NCBI GenBank assembly: GCA_017521285.1
Contig: JAFXDG010000043.1
Coordinates: 1 to 64,000 of the forward strand
Origin: Bacteroidaceae bacterium
Lineage (GTDB): Bacteria > Bacteroidota > Bacteroidia > Bacteroidales > Bacteroidaceae
Direction of reading: 5' to 3'
Length of the DNA: 64,000 nt
The notes beneath the pieces were generated by a model. The model was not told the DNA's origin. It saw nothing but the letters and a program-made list of their open reading frames with translations, and did not search any database. The position numbers were made by a program, and so were the translations under genes. Shown here piece after piece: positions 34,529-45,149 of this stretch (the first letter of the stretch is position 1; the number at the start of each line of letters is the position of its first letter).

Positions 34529-37500
34529 ATGAAAAGGAGAAAACTACTTACCATTTTATTATTCAGCCTGTTCTCTACAATTGGCCTGACTGTTCGGGCA
34601 CAAGTGGAGATTTATGGATTTTCCACGAATATAGACAACGAGAGTCTGTCGGGCTTGGTGAAGTTCAGCAGTACGGATCCAGCCAACACCATGCAACGCA
34701 TCAAGACGGCTGACGAATGGGCTACGGCCGGTGCTTGGGGAGGTGATGCATACTATGCTATCCTGTCGTATGCCACTTATCCGAAAGGATTGTACACCAT
34801 TGACGTGGAAACGGGTGAAATGACTCAGGTAGCTGACTATATGTACAACGAGCAAGTGCGTGCGGCTATAGAAATGAGCTACGACTTCACGACCGAGACG
34901 ATGTACATGATTACCGTATCGGACGAAGACGAATACTGCACAGCCTTCGGTACCATCAACTTACGCACAGGCGAGCAGAAGTTCATCAACAAGAATATGG
35001 GGCAATACATCGTAGCCATGGCCATCAACAAGAACGGCCGCATATATGGAATCAACGATGCCGGCACATTGGTGTCCATCAACAAGACGACAGGAAAATG
35101 TACCAACCGCACCAATCTGGGGATATATCCTTGGCGCAGACAATCCATGGAGTTCGACCGTAAAAGCGGCGACCTCTATTGGGCTTATTGCGACTCGGAT
35201 GAGTTCGGATTCCTGAAAAAAATTAAGGTGAACACGGGTGCAGTAACCGATATCGGCTATATCGGTGGTACAGCCAAAGAACAGGTGGTAGGTCTCTACA
35301 TCCCCTACAGCCAGTGCGAAGACGAAGCGCCCCACAAGGTGACAGACCTGACACTGACACCCGACCCGAACGGAGCATTGGAAGCCATTCTCAGTTGGAC
35401 TTGCCCCACAACCACGTATGTAGGCGAGGAACTGACCCAATTGGACAAGATTGAAATCTATCGCAATGACGCATTGGTAACGACCCTCACTGAGGGAGTT
35501 TCCCCCGGTGCAACCATGACCTGGACAGACCAAGTGAACCGCAGTCAGGAGTGTACCTACAAGATAGTGCCTTGCAATGCCATCGGTTCAGGCTTCCCCA
35601 ACACCATTTCGGCATTCGTAGGACATGACATCCCCTCAGCCGTAGAGATTGCCAGTGTGATCCGCCAAGGGAACGATGCCATCCAATTGACTTGGCATCC
35701 GGTGAAAACAAGTGCGAACAAAGGTTATTTGGATAAAAGTACTATTATATATAAGGTAACGCGCGTGAGCGACGGCACTGTTTTGGCCGAAAACCTGACT
35801 GATACGACCTTTACCGACAACACCATCACTGAGATAGGACGATACCAATATGCAGTGACCGTATCAAATGCCGACGGAGAGGGCGAAATGAGCCTGACGG
35901 GATACATCGTAAACGGACCAACCCGTGAGTTACCCCTGATTATTGATTTCACTAACGAGCAAGAGAGCCAGTTGTGGAGCATTGCTGATGCTGACAATGA
36001 CGGGCAAACTTACTTCTGGCAATACAATCCGAATTTCAAGGATCAAGGATTCTACTATTACCAATGCGAATATGCCCCCGCAGGCCATGCGGACGACTGG
36101 ATACTTTCACCCAAATACCGCTTTGAGGCAGGCAAGGCATACAAAGCACTCATCACTGCACGTCCCTGTAACATCCTACGACCGGAGAAAATGATGGTGT
36201 ATTTGGTGAAGGACTATAACCTGAGTACGGCCATCAGCCTGAGCGATACACTCTTTGTCGATGGCGAAGAGGATGAAACGGGTGAAACCATCATGAGCCA
36301 GTTCCGTGTGAACATCAATGCTTTGGATGAAACGGGTGACTATTCAGTTGCTATCCGTTGTGTGAGCGATTTCACCGAAGCCTATTGGTTGGCCCTCTCG
36401 CATGTGGAGGTTTCAGAGAATCAGGAAGGGCATATCCGTGGCGATGTGTATGACGACGGGCTGAACCCCGTAGAGGGTGTAGTGGTAAGTCTGGAAGGAA
36501 CGAACCACAAAGCTGTGACCGACGCACGCGGACAGTTTGAAATCAAGAATGTGGCCGAAGGGACCTACACAACCACACAGACAAAGTTAGGATACTTCAC
36601 CATTCCCCAACGTGTAGCCGTAAAAGGATTGAAGACGGTGAATGTAGAACTGGATGTAGTGAAACGCAAAGAGTTTTCCTATTGCGGGCACATAACCAAT
36701 GAATACGGTGAACCTTTGCCCAATGCGGTCGTAAACATCAGCGGATACAACAGCTATACAACCCTTACCGACCCAAAGGGAAGCTATCAAATAGATGGCA
36801 TCTATGAACTGGGCGAAGGAGAAGCCGAATACAAGGTGGAAGCCTGCAAGAATTTCTATCAGGCCGACACCACCCATTTCAATCCGACAGAGGCAAACGG
36901 CCATTCCATCCAAAAGGACTTTACGCTGAACGACCTTATCTTGCCGCCGGCTTACGCTTCTGTCTTGCTTTCCGAAAACGAAAGTACGACAATGGTCAAT
37001 TGGAGTGCACCAGCCATAGAACACCATGTGAAACTGCATAGCGACGCTCCCTCGTACACTTTCGGAACGGAAGAGGGCGAGGCCGGCACACTCATCGGAC
37101 TGGTCTGCCGCGAGGCAATGATTATCGACAGCCTCCAATGGTGGACTTTCTGCGATTCGGCCATACTGAATGTTGTCATCTTGGCGCTGAACGAACGGGG
37201 ACGACTGAATGGCAAAGAGCTTTATCGCGATGATGAAGCGGCGAACGACCCTTACGACCTGACAACGTACCGCCTGAGCACTCCGGCATACGCTCCTCAC
37301 GGATGTTTCATAGGCATCAGTGTGGACAAAGGAAACCTCTCACTGTTGACCACCACTAACACGGAAGAGCATCCTTTTGTATCCAACACCAATGCCTATA
37401 TCGAAGATTTGGCCTCTTCGCTCAAGTTGGAATACGTTGAGGATTTGGGTAGCGACTACGAAGAAAACTTCTACATCAACTACAGTGGCCGACTGATTGC

Positions 37501-37936
37501 CGACAAGGAGGCGCCTGCTGTGACCTACAACGTAGTGAACACCGCAAACAATATCGACCTCTATAGTGCCGCGGGTGCGAACTTTACCTATACCGACCCG
37601 GCATGGGCCAATCTGGACAAAGGAAATTACCAGTATGCGGTTGAAGCCGTATATCGCAACGGAGAGAAGGCCCGCCTGCTGACCGACATCATAACCAAAA
37701 CAACGCCATCGGGTATCCCCCCCCTACAGGCAGGGACAAGCGTCAGATCAGAAGGCCGTACCCTGTTGATTGATGCCAAAGCCGTAGAGGTAATCTCTGC
37801 CAATGGAAAACAAATGGCCTGTGGAACGGATGTCAACCGCATCAGTACAGTAGGATGGGCTGCGGGCATCTATATCGTCCGTACACTGAATGGCGATGGC
37901 CAGTGGAAAACAAACAAAGTAAGAATTGGAAGATAA
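34529..37936 (+). CDS. large exported multidomain protein with FN3 and carboxypeptidase-regulatory-like domains
   Basis: 1135 residues with a signal peptide (ends TVRAQ). The N-terminal 280 residues look like a repeat/propeller-like region ('LYTIDVETGEMTQVADY'). FN3-like segments follow ('KVTDLTLTPDPNGALEAILSW'), then a choice-of-anchor J-like jelly-roll ('WSIADADNDGQTYFWQYNP'), two carboxypeptidase-regulatory-like beta sandwiches ('HIRGDVYDDGLNPVEGVVVS'), and an end like a type IX sorting tail ('VEVISANGKQMA', 'GWAAGIYIVRTL'). Function is unknown; surface adhesion or a protease-type scaffold are possibilities. First gene of a four-gene run. Confidence 0.75.
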   Translation: MKRRKLLTILLFSLFSTIGLTVRAQVEIYGFSTNIDNESLSGLVKFSSTDPANTMQRIKTADEWATAGAWGGDAYYAILSYATYPKGLYTIDVETGEMTQVADYMYNEQVRAAIEMSYDFTTETMYMITVSDEDEYCTAFGTINLRTGEQKFINKNMGQYIVAMAINKNGRIYGINDAGTLVSINKTTGKCTNRTNLGIYPWRRQSMEFDRKSGDLYWAYCDSDEFGFLKKIKVNTGAVTDIGYIGGTAKEQVVGLYIPYSQCEDEAPHKVTDLTLTPDPNGALEAILSWTCPTTTYVGEELTQLDKIEIYRNDALVTTLTEGVSPGATMTWTDQVNRSQECTYKIVPCNAIGSGFPNTISAFVGHDIPSAVEIASVIRQGNDAIQLTWHPVKTSANKGYLDKSTIIYKVTRVSDGTVLAENLTDTTFTDNTITEIGRYQYAVTVSNADGEGEMSLTGYIVNGPTRELPLIIDFTNEQESQLWSIADADNDGQTYFWQYNPNFKDQGFYYYQCEYAPAGHADDWILSPKYRFEAGKAYKALITARPCNILRPEKMMVYLVKDYNLSTAISLSDTLFVDGEEDETGETIMSQFRVNINALDETGDYSVAIRCVSDFTEAYWLALSHVEVSENQEGHIRGDVYDDGLNPVEGVVVSLEGTNHKAVTDARGQFEIKNVAEGTYTTTQTKLGYFTIPQRVAVKGLKTVNVELDVVKRKEFSYCGHITNEYGEPLPNAVVNISGYNSYTTLTDPKGSYQIDGIYELGEGEAEYKVEACKNFYQADTTHFNPTEANGHSIQKDFTLNDLILPPAYASVLLSENESTTMVNWSAPAIEHHVKLHSDAPSYTFGTEEGEAGTLIGLVCREAMIIDSLQWWTFCDSAILNVVILALNERGRLNGKELYRDDEAANDPYDLTTYRLSTPAYAPHGCFIGISVDKGNLSLLTTTNTEEHPFVSNTNAYIEDLASSLKLEYVEDLGSDYEENFYINYSGRLIADKEAPAVTYNVVNTANNIDLYSAAGANFTYTDPAWANLDKGNYQYAVEAVYRNGEKARLLTDIITKTTPSGIPPLQAGTSVRSEGRTLLIDAKAVEVISANGKQMACGTDVNRISTVGWAAGIYIVRTLNGDGQWKTNKVRIGR

Positions 37937-37951
37937 ACAATGAATGCAATC

Positions 37952-39811
37952 ATGAAAAAATCATCTCTTATCAGCATATTGTTGGCATGGATTGCTTGTA
38001 CCTTACAAGCACAAGACACCCTTTTTGTATGTGACTTTGAAAACGGTATTCCCGAAACGTTCGCCCACTATGACCGCGACGACAACGAACCTTCGCGCAG
38101 CATGAGACGCTACGGTTTGGAAAGAGGGACAGCATGGGCTGCCTATACTGAAGCTGGTAACACGGTGGCAGTCAGCGGCTCGTGGTACAAGGAGGTAGCC
38201 CAATCGGATGACTGGTTGGTGACCCCTGCCATCCATGTGGCCGACGTACGTGCCATTCTCTCGTGGCAGGCCTGTGCCATTGATGCTGAGCATCCCGACG
38301 GATACAGTGTCTATATCTCAGACAAAGGGAACCGTCCCGAAGATTTCACCGACGCTCCCCTGCTGACTGTTCCAACCGAAGTATCGGTTTGGCAAGAACG
38401 GTTCCTACCATTGGAACCGTATGCCGGAAAGGACATCTATGTAGCCTTTGTAAACAACAGTACGAACTGTAACCTGCTGATGGTGGACAACATTGCCGTT
38501 ACCACACGCGAGCACACCTTCAAGTTCACCAACCTCACCCCCGAGGCCATCACCAAAGCAGGCGGTGTGAAGGTGACGGGAAGCATCACCTCGTCGGGTT
38601 TCCTACCCGTAGAGGGATACAAATTGACACTGACTCACGGCGGGCAAACCTACACCATTGACCGCAGCGCTGAAAGCATTGCACCGGACTCTATCGTAAC
38701 GGTAATGTTTGATACCGAAATCCATGTCAGTCTGAACACGACAGAGGACTACACCCTCACCATCAGCAGTATGGAGGGAAGCGACGTTGAGACCATCCAG
38801 GGGAGTATTACCTGCTTCGAACGTACTGTACTCATTGAGGAAGGAACGGGTACATGGTGCATGTGGTGTCCGCGTGGGCAATACTACCTAAAGGAGTTGC
38901 ACAAGAAGCGTCCGGGTGAGTTCGTGGACATTGCCGTGCATGTGAGCGACGAGATGATGGTGTACGACTATGCCATGACCCTCTATGCCCCCTTCTTCTA
39001 CCAGTATGGTCTGCCCTCGTGTGTGATGGACAGGCAAGGGGAACTGATGAACGGACTCGGCAGTCTTGAAGAAATTGAGGCCATGCTGGACAAAGCCCGT
39101 GAGCGTGGGGCGATAGGACGGTTTACGGATTTATGCTCTATGACATCTACACAAGCAGAAGGGCTTTATGTTCGTATGACTTGCGAATTTGGAAAGCCAA
39201 TTAAGGAAGGAGAGTATAGTGTAAACTTCATCATGGTAGAAGACAATGTTACGGGCTATGCACAAGCCAATGGCTATTCAGGCAGCAGCAGTGCCATGGG
39301 GGGATTGGACCTCTTGCCTGACCCGATTCCCGCAGGAGAATATACCTTTGCAAATGTAGGACGCATTATGCTTGCAGGAACAGACAGAAGTGGAAGGAGT
39401 CTTACCTTACCGGCTCATACCAATCGACATACGTCAATCTCCTTTGATTACGAATTTGATTATCCGGAGATTTTCAAGGTAAGTGGTGATTGGAATTACA
39501 AAGTTGTAGGAATGATTATTGACAACCGGACGGGAGAGATAGTCAACGCTGCAGAAGGACGGTATGATGTTGCAATTGCTGGTATCGACGATCTGCCCGC
39601 CTCTACCTCTGTCCGCCTGCAAGGAGGAACATTGACGGCCGACTCACCTTTGCTCCAAGTGGAGGTATGGAGCCTCAGCGGACAGCTGCTGCACAAGGAA
39701 AGTCCCAACAGCGACCGCTATGCCTTACCCCAAACAAGGACAAAGGGACAGCCCGTCATCATCCGGGCCACGACTGACGGAGAGAATGCCACATTCAAGT
39801 ATATATATTAA
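37952..39811 (+). CDS. exported protein with cleaved-adhesin-like and Omp28-like domains
   Basis: 619 residues from ATG 37952, signal peptide ending TLQAQ. Residues about 25-170 resemble a choice-of-anchor J (cleaved adhesin) domain: 'VCDFENGIPETFAHYDRDD', 'SDDWLVTPAIHV'. Near 285-420 an Omp28-like thioredoxin-fold domain carries a CxxC pair in 'EEGTGTWCMWCPRG'. The last 65 residues resemble a type IX sorting tail ('VEVWSLSGQLLHKE'). Starts 16 bases after the previous gene. A redox or adhesive role is inference. Confidence 0.75.
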   Translation: MKKSSLISILLAWIACTLQAQDTLFVCDFENGIPETFAHYDRDDNEPSRSMRRYGLERGTAWAAYTEAGNTVAVSGSWYKEVAQSDDWLVTPAIHVADVRAILSWQACAIDAEHPDGYSVYISDKGNRPEDFTDAPLLTVPTEVSVWQERFLPLEPYAGKDIYVAFVNNSTNCNLLMVDNIAVTTREHTFKFTNLTPEAITKAGGVKVTGSITSSGFLPVEGYKLTLTHGGQTYTIDRSAESIAPDSIVTVMFDTEIHVSLNTTEDYTLTISSMEGSDVETIQGSITCFERTVLIEEGTGTWCMWCPRGQYYLKELHKKRPGEFVDIAVHVSDEMMVYDYAMTLYAPFFYQYGLPSCVMDRQGELMNGLGSLEEIEAMLDKARERGAIGRFTDLCSMTSTQAEGLYVRMTCEFGKPIKEGEYSVNFIMVEDNVTGYAQANGYSGSSSAMGGLDLLPDPIPAGEYTFANVGRIMLAGTDRSGRSLTLPAHTNRHTSISFDYEFDYPEIFKVSGDWNYKVVGMIIDNRTGEIVNAAEGRYDVAIAGIDDLPASTSVRLQGGTLTADSPLLQVEVWSLSGQLLHKESPNSDRYALPQTRTKGQPVIIRATTDGENATFKYIY

Positions 39812-39863
39812 TTAATGTATAGAGTGACGTTTCCCAAATGCCAACTTTAAAACAAATTCTGAT

Positions 39864-41444
39864 ATGAAAAAAGTATTGACTATATTGACCACATTAGCGT
39901 GCACAGCTAATCTTAGTGCACAGACGCCTCTTGCCGGGGCAACACAGGAAGCTCCCATCGAAATCAAAGCAGGTGAATGTTATCTGCTGCCACAGGATTT
40001 CTCCAATGCCTACTTTACTTTTCAGTCTGAGACAGACGGTTTGCTCTATCTTTCATTGTCCAAACCGCTGAAGATATTCGGAGAAAATGGCCCGCTCCCT
40101 CTTTACGAAAAAGAGTGTGTACAGGGCATTGAAGCAGGAGAAGTCTATACGTTTTACAACACTACGACATGGGGCGACAGCATTACCATGACAGTTTCGT
40201 TCGTAGAAGGGAAGACCTACTTGCCCATAGCCCTTACTTCCACCTCGTTGGCTGAGGGCAGTATCTATCGCAGTTCACTACAAGACGGTGACATTACTTT
40301 TGCATTCAACGTTGCCATCAATCCCACAATCGTGAAAGCCGAAGTGGAATTGTCCGACGGAGAGCGCATCGGGGTAAACAATTACCGCACAAGTGAAGAC
40401 TACAATACCCAAGGCACAAACTATGTATTGCAATTGGCGCAAACTTACGAAGCGTTGGTAGAGAATGGGAAATTGAAGGAGGGTGACACATTCTGTGTCG
40501 TACTCAGCAATATCGCTTCTACCACTCATGCAGACAATGTGTACGAAGGAGAAATAAGATTGGGGCTGAAATCATCAGGCAAAACCGTTACATTGGAAAG
40601 CGTAAGCAATCAGGAGAAATTGCAAAGTTACTATATGCCAGGCGACGAAGCCGGTCTCATCACCCTGACCTTTACAGGCCCTGTCACATGTTCAGCCCAG
40701 AGTGCCATCTTGGCATACGGTGACCGCGAAGCCGGAACATGGGCCGAAGTGAAAGTGCCCTACACAGTAGAAGGTAACACCATCACATGGAATGTGCAAG
40801 GCATACACTTGACCAATGTGCCAGCCGACGACGAAGGCAACCGCTACGTGAGCATCAGCCTGAAAAACATCTGCGACAAAGACGGATTCCCCATAAAGAG
40901 TAACGCCATAGGCTCTACGGGTACCATCCTGTTCTCTTATCTGATAGAAACAATGGACATCAACATTTATCCCGACTTCTTACCTGCTATCGGCAGCAAC
41001 ATTGATGACACAAAAGAGGTTGAGATATGGATCTCGGCAGGAAAATATGTCACGTTCAGCGGAGCCAAGGTAAGCTATCAACAGAATGGAGAAACCATCG
41101 AAAAGGTTATTCCTTTGGAAGAATTGCGTCAAGAAGATGACCCTTACGTTGCCACCGACCTGCTGGTCTATGTACCTGTCGCAGACTTCCCATTTGAAGC
41201 GGGTGAAGTAACTGTGGAACTCACAGATGTATTGGCAGCCAACGGTACTTCTCCCGAAATAAAGGCATCGTACCAATCGACTGGAAGTCGGGTTGACCAC
41301 ATCAACACCCCGACCACTCCTGACACAGAAGTTACAAACCTTTGGAATATCGACGGTACTCCCGTCTCTCCCACCCAACCGCTGAAGAGAGGCATCTATT
41401 TGCAGAAGTCAGCCGATGGGAAAACCCAAAAATTGATACGTTAA
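39864..41444 (+). CDS. exported beta-rich protein of unknown function
   Basis: 526 residues, signal peptide ending NLSAQ. Mostly beta-strand-like sequence with several Ig-like segments ('SLAEGSIYRSSLQDGDITFAFN', in two parts, and 'SYYMPGDEAGLITLTFTG'); the Ser/Thr-rich pieces do not match a family I can name. The end 'NLWNIDGTPVSPTQPLKRG' then 'YLQKSADGKTQKLIR' resembles a short sorting tail. Third gene of the run, 52 bases after the second. Confidence 0.65.
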   Translation: MKKVLTILTTLACTANLSAQTPLAGATQEAPIEIKAGECYLLPQDFSNAYFTFQSETDGLLYLSLSKPLKIFGENGPLPLYEKECVQGIEAGEVYTFYNTTTWGDSITMTVSFVEGKTYLPIALTSTSLAEGSIYRSSLQDGDITFAFNVAINPTIVKAEVELSDGERIGVNNYRTSEDYNTQGTNYVLQLAQTYEALVENGKLKEGDTFCVVLSNIASTTHADNVYEGEIRLGLKSSGKTVTLESVSNQEKLQSYYMPGDEAGLITLTFTGPVTCSAQSAILAYGDREAGTWAEVKVPYTVEGNTITWNVQGIHLTNVPADDEGNRYVSISLKNICDKDGFPIKSNAIGSTGTILFSYLIETMDINIYPDFLPAIGSNIDDTKEVEIWISAGKYVTFSGAKVSYQQNGETIEKVIPLEELRQEDDPYVATDLLVYVPVADFPFEAGEVTVELTDVLAANGTSPEIKASYQSTGSRVDHINTPTTPDTEVTNLWNIDGTPVSPTQPLKRGIYLQKSADGKTQKLIR

Positions 41445-41496
41445 TACAGGAGACGAAGCCCAACAGCCATAGCCAATAATAAACCCATAAATAAAC

Positions 41497-44241
41497 ATGA
41501 AAAAAGCATTCATCGGCATCCTTTCCATCTTTGCATGGACAGCAGCCAACGCCCAAATAGAAGAGATAGCGACAAGCAGCCAACAGCTGACAGTAGATAA
41601 AACCACAGCCACCCCCGTCCCCTATTCAATCGATGATGCCGGGGAACAGTTGCCTGTCATTTGGGGATTGGATACCGCTTGGCCCGATGAATGGAACATG
41701 CGTCGGGGCACGGCTTACATCGGCACCGAGAATATCGGTGTGGCCCGCGTTTCCTTCCAGCCCAGTGACCTGATAGTAAACGGAGAACTCTCCAGTGCCC
41801 AAAAGGCGGCTCTTGACCGACGACTGAACCTCGTCCGGAGAAGCGGTGCCACACAACTTGCCCTCAATTGCGACCACGAAGTGTTGATGACACCAAGCAA
41901 TGCCACCGAAGCACAAAAGGCCCAATATGCCCAACACCGTGCGAACTATGTCGGCAAACCCGAAGAATGGGTCAAACTGTTCGAAGCCACCACACGCTAT
42001 TGCCAAAGCAAAGGTTTCACCGTCGTATCCATAGCTCCCTTCAACGAGCCGGACTACGGATGGAACCAAGGAAGCCGCACCGACTTTTACAATATAGCCA
42101 AACTGATGAAGGAAAATCCGTTCTTTGACAATATCCGCATCAGTGGCGGAAACACCCTCAATTGTGACCAGGCGTTGCCATGGTACAATGCCCTGAAGGA
42201 GCATCTCGACGAAGGAAACACCCACCAGTTGGCTGGTGAATTCGACACCTATGCCAGTTTCTTCGAGACCGTCCGTGCCGACGGCAAACATGCCACAGCT
42301 GATGAGTTACACAATGTGATGGAGGCTATGGTAGGTGTGGAATACGGTATGCAGACCGGTATCTGGTGGGGATTCGACGGATTGGCTCGTGGCGAGTTCT
42401 GCCGTGCCAGCAACAACGGTGACCGACTGGCCTATGCCGAGAATCGTCCTACCTGGACAGCCGCCTCGGTCTATCGCAACAATAAGGAAGGTAAAGTGCA
42501 AGCGTTCCTCGGCACTTCCGAACGTCAGGCCAACAATGCCAGCTACCGTTTCATCAGCCGCGACCGCGATGTCTATTACGACGGCTACGGCCCTGTACGC
42601 GACTTCATTGTGGAGATGCCCGGTGGAACCGGTTACCAACAGGGACAGACCAATGCCGAGCGGGTGGTGAACATCACTTGGGGCGAAGATGTCCAGCCCT
42701 ACATCAAAGGGGATTATGTGATACAGAACAAAAAGACAGGATACATCCTCTCACTGCCTTCGGCCACTTCGGGAGCCGGAACAAACGTTGTGCAGAAACT
42801 GCAGGTGCAGAAAGCCGTCTATCAGCAATGGAGCGTGCAACCCGTTGACAGCCGCATCGGTGGCGATTTCAGTTACTACTCCATCCGCCCGCTCATAAAC
42901 ACCAATTTCAGTCTTGATGTCCTCAACAGTTCATTGGAGCATAATGCCAACATCATCATCTGGAACAGCAACAACGGTGCCCAACAGCAATGGTATCTGC
43001 AATATGCCGGTAACGGATATTTCTATATCCGCAGCCGCCAAAGTACACACTGCCTGAAAGCCGGTAGTGGAGCAGGAACGGCTCTTAAGCAAGCCCTCTT
43101 CACCGGAAGCGATGACCAGAAGTGGCGCTTCGTCCCTGCCACCCTCAAGGCTGAAACCGAGGCTCCTCAGGCTCCAGCCGGCTTGACAGCCACCCCAGCA
43201 GTGGCTTCTATCCGCCTGGATTGGGAAGCCAACACCGAAACAGACCTGGCCGGATACACCATCCTGCGTGCCGAAGTGCCACAAACAGTTGGTGCCGACA
43301 CACTGTTCAATACCATTGCACGTGGCATCACCGGCCATGCATTCATCGACAACAACGTGTTGCAAGACACAGAATACCTTTACAAGATAAAGGCACAAGA
43401 CCAGACGGGCAACACATCGCTTGCCTCAACCACCATCAAGACATCCGTCACTGGCGAGAAGGGATTGGTTGGCAAATGGCAATTCGACGGCTCACTTTCC
43501 GACGAGAGCGGCAACCATCTGCATGGCGCCACCGACGGAACCAACTTCATCTATCTGCCATCCATAAAGATTTCAGGTGACAACAGCGCCATGTTCAACG
43601 GCACTTCACACTATGTGCAACTGCCTCACGAAATTGCCTCCATGCGCCAGATGACCATCTGTGTCTGGCTCAGATGGCGAACTGACACGGCTTGGCAGCG
43701 TATCTTTGACTTCGGAAATGGCACAGACCAATACATGTTCCTCACCCCGAACGGATACAGCCAAATGCGCTTTGTCATGAAGAACGGTGGCGAAGAAGAA
43801 GTGTTGGCAGCCAGCAAGCCCAAGACCAACACATGGGTACACATCGCTGTCACCCTCTCAGACGAAGCCGTGTCCATCTACATGGATGGCAAACAAGTGG
43901 CCCAATCAACCGACATGAAGATACGCCCAATTGACATACGCCCCATGATGAACTACATCGGCCGTAGCCAGTTCAATGGCGACCCGTTGCTGAAAGCCTA
44001 CGTCGATGACTTCCGCATCTACAACTATGCATTGAACGCCGAAGAAATCATGGCCGTCACTCAGGACACTGCGCCCAACCACATACAACAGGAAAGCATG
44101 ACACCCTCGCCCGTGGTAAGCACAGAGTATTATACACTTGGTGGAGTCCGCCTGCTCCAACCGATAAGGGGACTCAACATCGTAAAGTACACCCATGCTA
44201 ACGGCTCCGTGCGGACAGAAGTCAAAAGGATTCAAAGGTAA
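41497..44241 (+). CDS. secreted glycosidase-like protein with ricin-type lectin, FN3 and LamG-like domains
   Basis: 914 residues, signal peptide ending ANAQ. Residues about 40-400 look like a clan GH-A TIM barrel: the acid/base motif Asn183-Glu184-Pro185 in 'IAPFNEPDYGW' is clear, and a second Glu could be 272 or 282. Then a ricin-type (QxW) lectin domain about 400-550 ('NKKTGYILSLPSATSG', 'QQWYLQYAGNG'), an FN3 domain about 555-645, a LamG-like concanavalin domain about 650-860, and a sorting-like tail. Closest guess is a GH30-like or related enzyme; the family and substrate are uncertain. Confidence 0.72.
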   Translation: MKKAFIGILSIFAWTAANAQIEEIATSSQQLTVDKTTATPVPYSIDDAGEQLPVIWGLDTAWPDEWNMRRGTAYIGTENIGVARVSFQPSDLIVNGELSSAQKAALDRRLNLVRRSGATQLALNCDHEVLMTPSNATEAQKAQYAQHRANYVGKPEEWVKLFEATTRYCQSKGFTVVSIAPFNEPDYGWNQGSRTDFYNIAKLMKENPFFDNIRISGGNTLNCDQALPWYNALKEHLDEGNTHQLAGEFDTYASFFETVRADGKHATADELHNVMEAMVGVEYGMQTGIWWGFDGLARGEFCRASNNGDRLAYAENRPTWTAASVYRNNKEGKVQAFLGTSERQANNASYRFISRDRDVYYDGYGPVRDFIVEMPGGTGYQQGQTNAERVVNITWGEDVQPYIKGDYVIQNKKTGYILSLPSATSGAGTNVVQKLQVQKAVYQQWSVQPVDSRIGGDFSYYSIRPLINTNFSLDVLNSSLEHNANIIIWNSNNGAQQQWYLQYAGNGYFYIRSRQSTHCLKAGSGAGTALKQALFTGSDDQKWRFVPATLKAETEAPQAPAGLTATPAVASIRLDWEANTETDLAGYTILRAEVPQTVGADTLFNTIARGITGHAFIDNNVLQDTEYLYKIKAQDQTGNTSLASTTIKTSVTGEKGLVGKWQFDGSLSDESGNHLHGATDGTNFIYLPSIKISGDNSAMFNGTSHYVQLPHEIASMRQMTICVWLRWRTDTAWQRIFDFGNGTDQYMFLTPNGYSQMRFVMKNGGEEEVLAASKPKTNTWVHIAVTLSDEAVSIYMDGKQVAQSTDMKIRPIDIRPMMNYIGRSQFNGDPLLKAYVDDFRIYNYALNAEEIMAVTQDTAPNHIQQESMTPSPVVSTEYYTLGGVRLLQPIRGLNIVKYTHANGSVRTEVKRIQR

Positions 44242-44256
44242 GAGGTGACAAAGTGA

Positions 44257-44400
44257 GGATGTGTCAAAATGAAGCCATTTGTTTTTTAGGCACGGATTAC
44301 GCGGATTACACGGATAAATTATAACCGTTCGGGTATAAAATGAAATATAAATCCGCGTTAATCCGTGTAATCCGTGCCTAATTTTATTTTTTGACACACC
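44257..44400. repeat. MITE-like repeat C: GTGTCAAAA ends with GCGGATTACACGG inner arms
   Basis: Inner arms 44286-44315 and 44351-44381 pair with one extra T and one mismatch. Outer GATGTGTCAAAAT (left) and ATTTTTTGACACACC (right, to 44400) match copies A and B. It lies between the glycosidase-like gene and the PorT-like gene. Confidence 0.75.
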
Positions 44401-44447
44401 TTCACCCCCAAACAATATCCCGCGTTCTTTTCCGTTATAGTCAAAGG

Positions 44448-45149
44448 ATGAAACGTTCGTTACTCATACTCGTAAGCCTGCTCGTCTGTCTGGCCGGTGC
44501 CGCACAGAAGCGTAAGGTGCAGAACCGCCCGTACATCGACCAGCGGCGTCTGCACTATGGTTTCTTTGTAGGCGTACATGCCCAAGATCTGGAATTTGAA
44601 AACAACGGTTTCATTACCCCAGAGGGTGAAACATGGTTTGCCGATGTGGCCGACTACAGCCCGGGATTCAGTGTCGGTGTGCTGGCCGAGACATACATCA
44701 CGCCCCATTTGGCCCTGCGCCTTATCCCTTCGCTCTATTTCGGCCAGCGGAACGTCACTTTCCACGAACAAAACTCCCATGCGGAATACCGCCAGGTAAT
44801 GAAATCCACCCTGCTGGCCTTCCCTGTCAACCTGAAGTTCAGTGCGCCACGCTTCAACAACCATCGCCCTTTTCTGGTGGCCGGTATAAACCCGACCCTT
44901 TCGCTCACGAACAAAGACCAGCAGGCTCTGTTTATGAAGAAATGGGACTGTTACATGGAAGTCGGCCTGGGTTGCGACCTCTATCTTCCCTTCTTCAAGT
45001 TGATTCCCGAACTGAAGTTCTGCTTCGGTTTGCGCGACCTGTTGGAAAAGGAGCGCCCTGACCTTATCGACAAATCCTTGTTAAAATATACCCAGTCGCT
45101 CGATGCCGCCACCGGCAAGATGGTGATGCTGACGTTCTACTTTGAATAG
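44448..45149 (+). CDS. porT: PorT-like outer-membrane beta-barrel protein
   Basis: 233 residues from ATG 44448, signal peptide ending GAAQ. The sequence follows the PorT/SprT pattern of type IX secretion: 'RRLHYGFFVGVHAQDLEF', 'PGFSVGVLAETYI', 'LALRLIPSLYFGQRNV', 'STLLAFPVNLKFSAPR' and the ending 'FYFE'. PorT is an outer-membrane barrel needed for type IX export in Porphyromonas. In gut Bacteroides homologues occur without a known full system. The nearby exported proteins with sorting-like tails could be clients. It overlaps the 3' end of the convergent glycosyltransferase gene by 13 bases. Confidence 0.78.
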   Translation: MKRSLLILVSLLVCLAGAAQKRKVQNRPYIDQRRLHYGFFVGVHAQDLEFENNGFITPEGETWFADVADYSPGFSVGVLAETYITPHLALRLIPSLYFGQRNVTFHEQNSHAEYRQVMKSTLLAFPVNLKFSAPRFNNHRPFLVAGINPTLSLTNKDQQALFMKKWDCYMEVGLGCDLYLPFFKLIPELKFCFGLRDLLEKERPDLIDKSLLKYTQSLDAATGKMVMLTFYFE

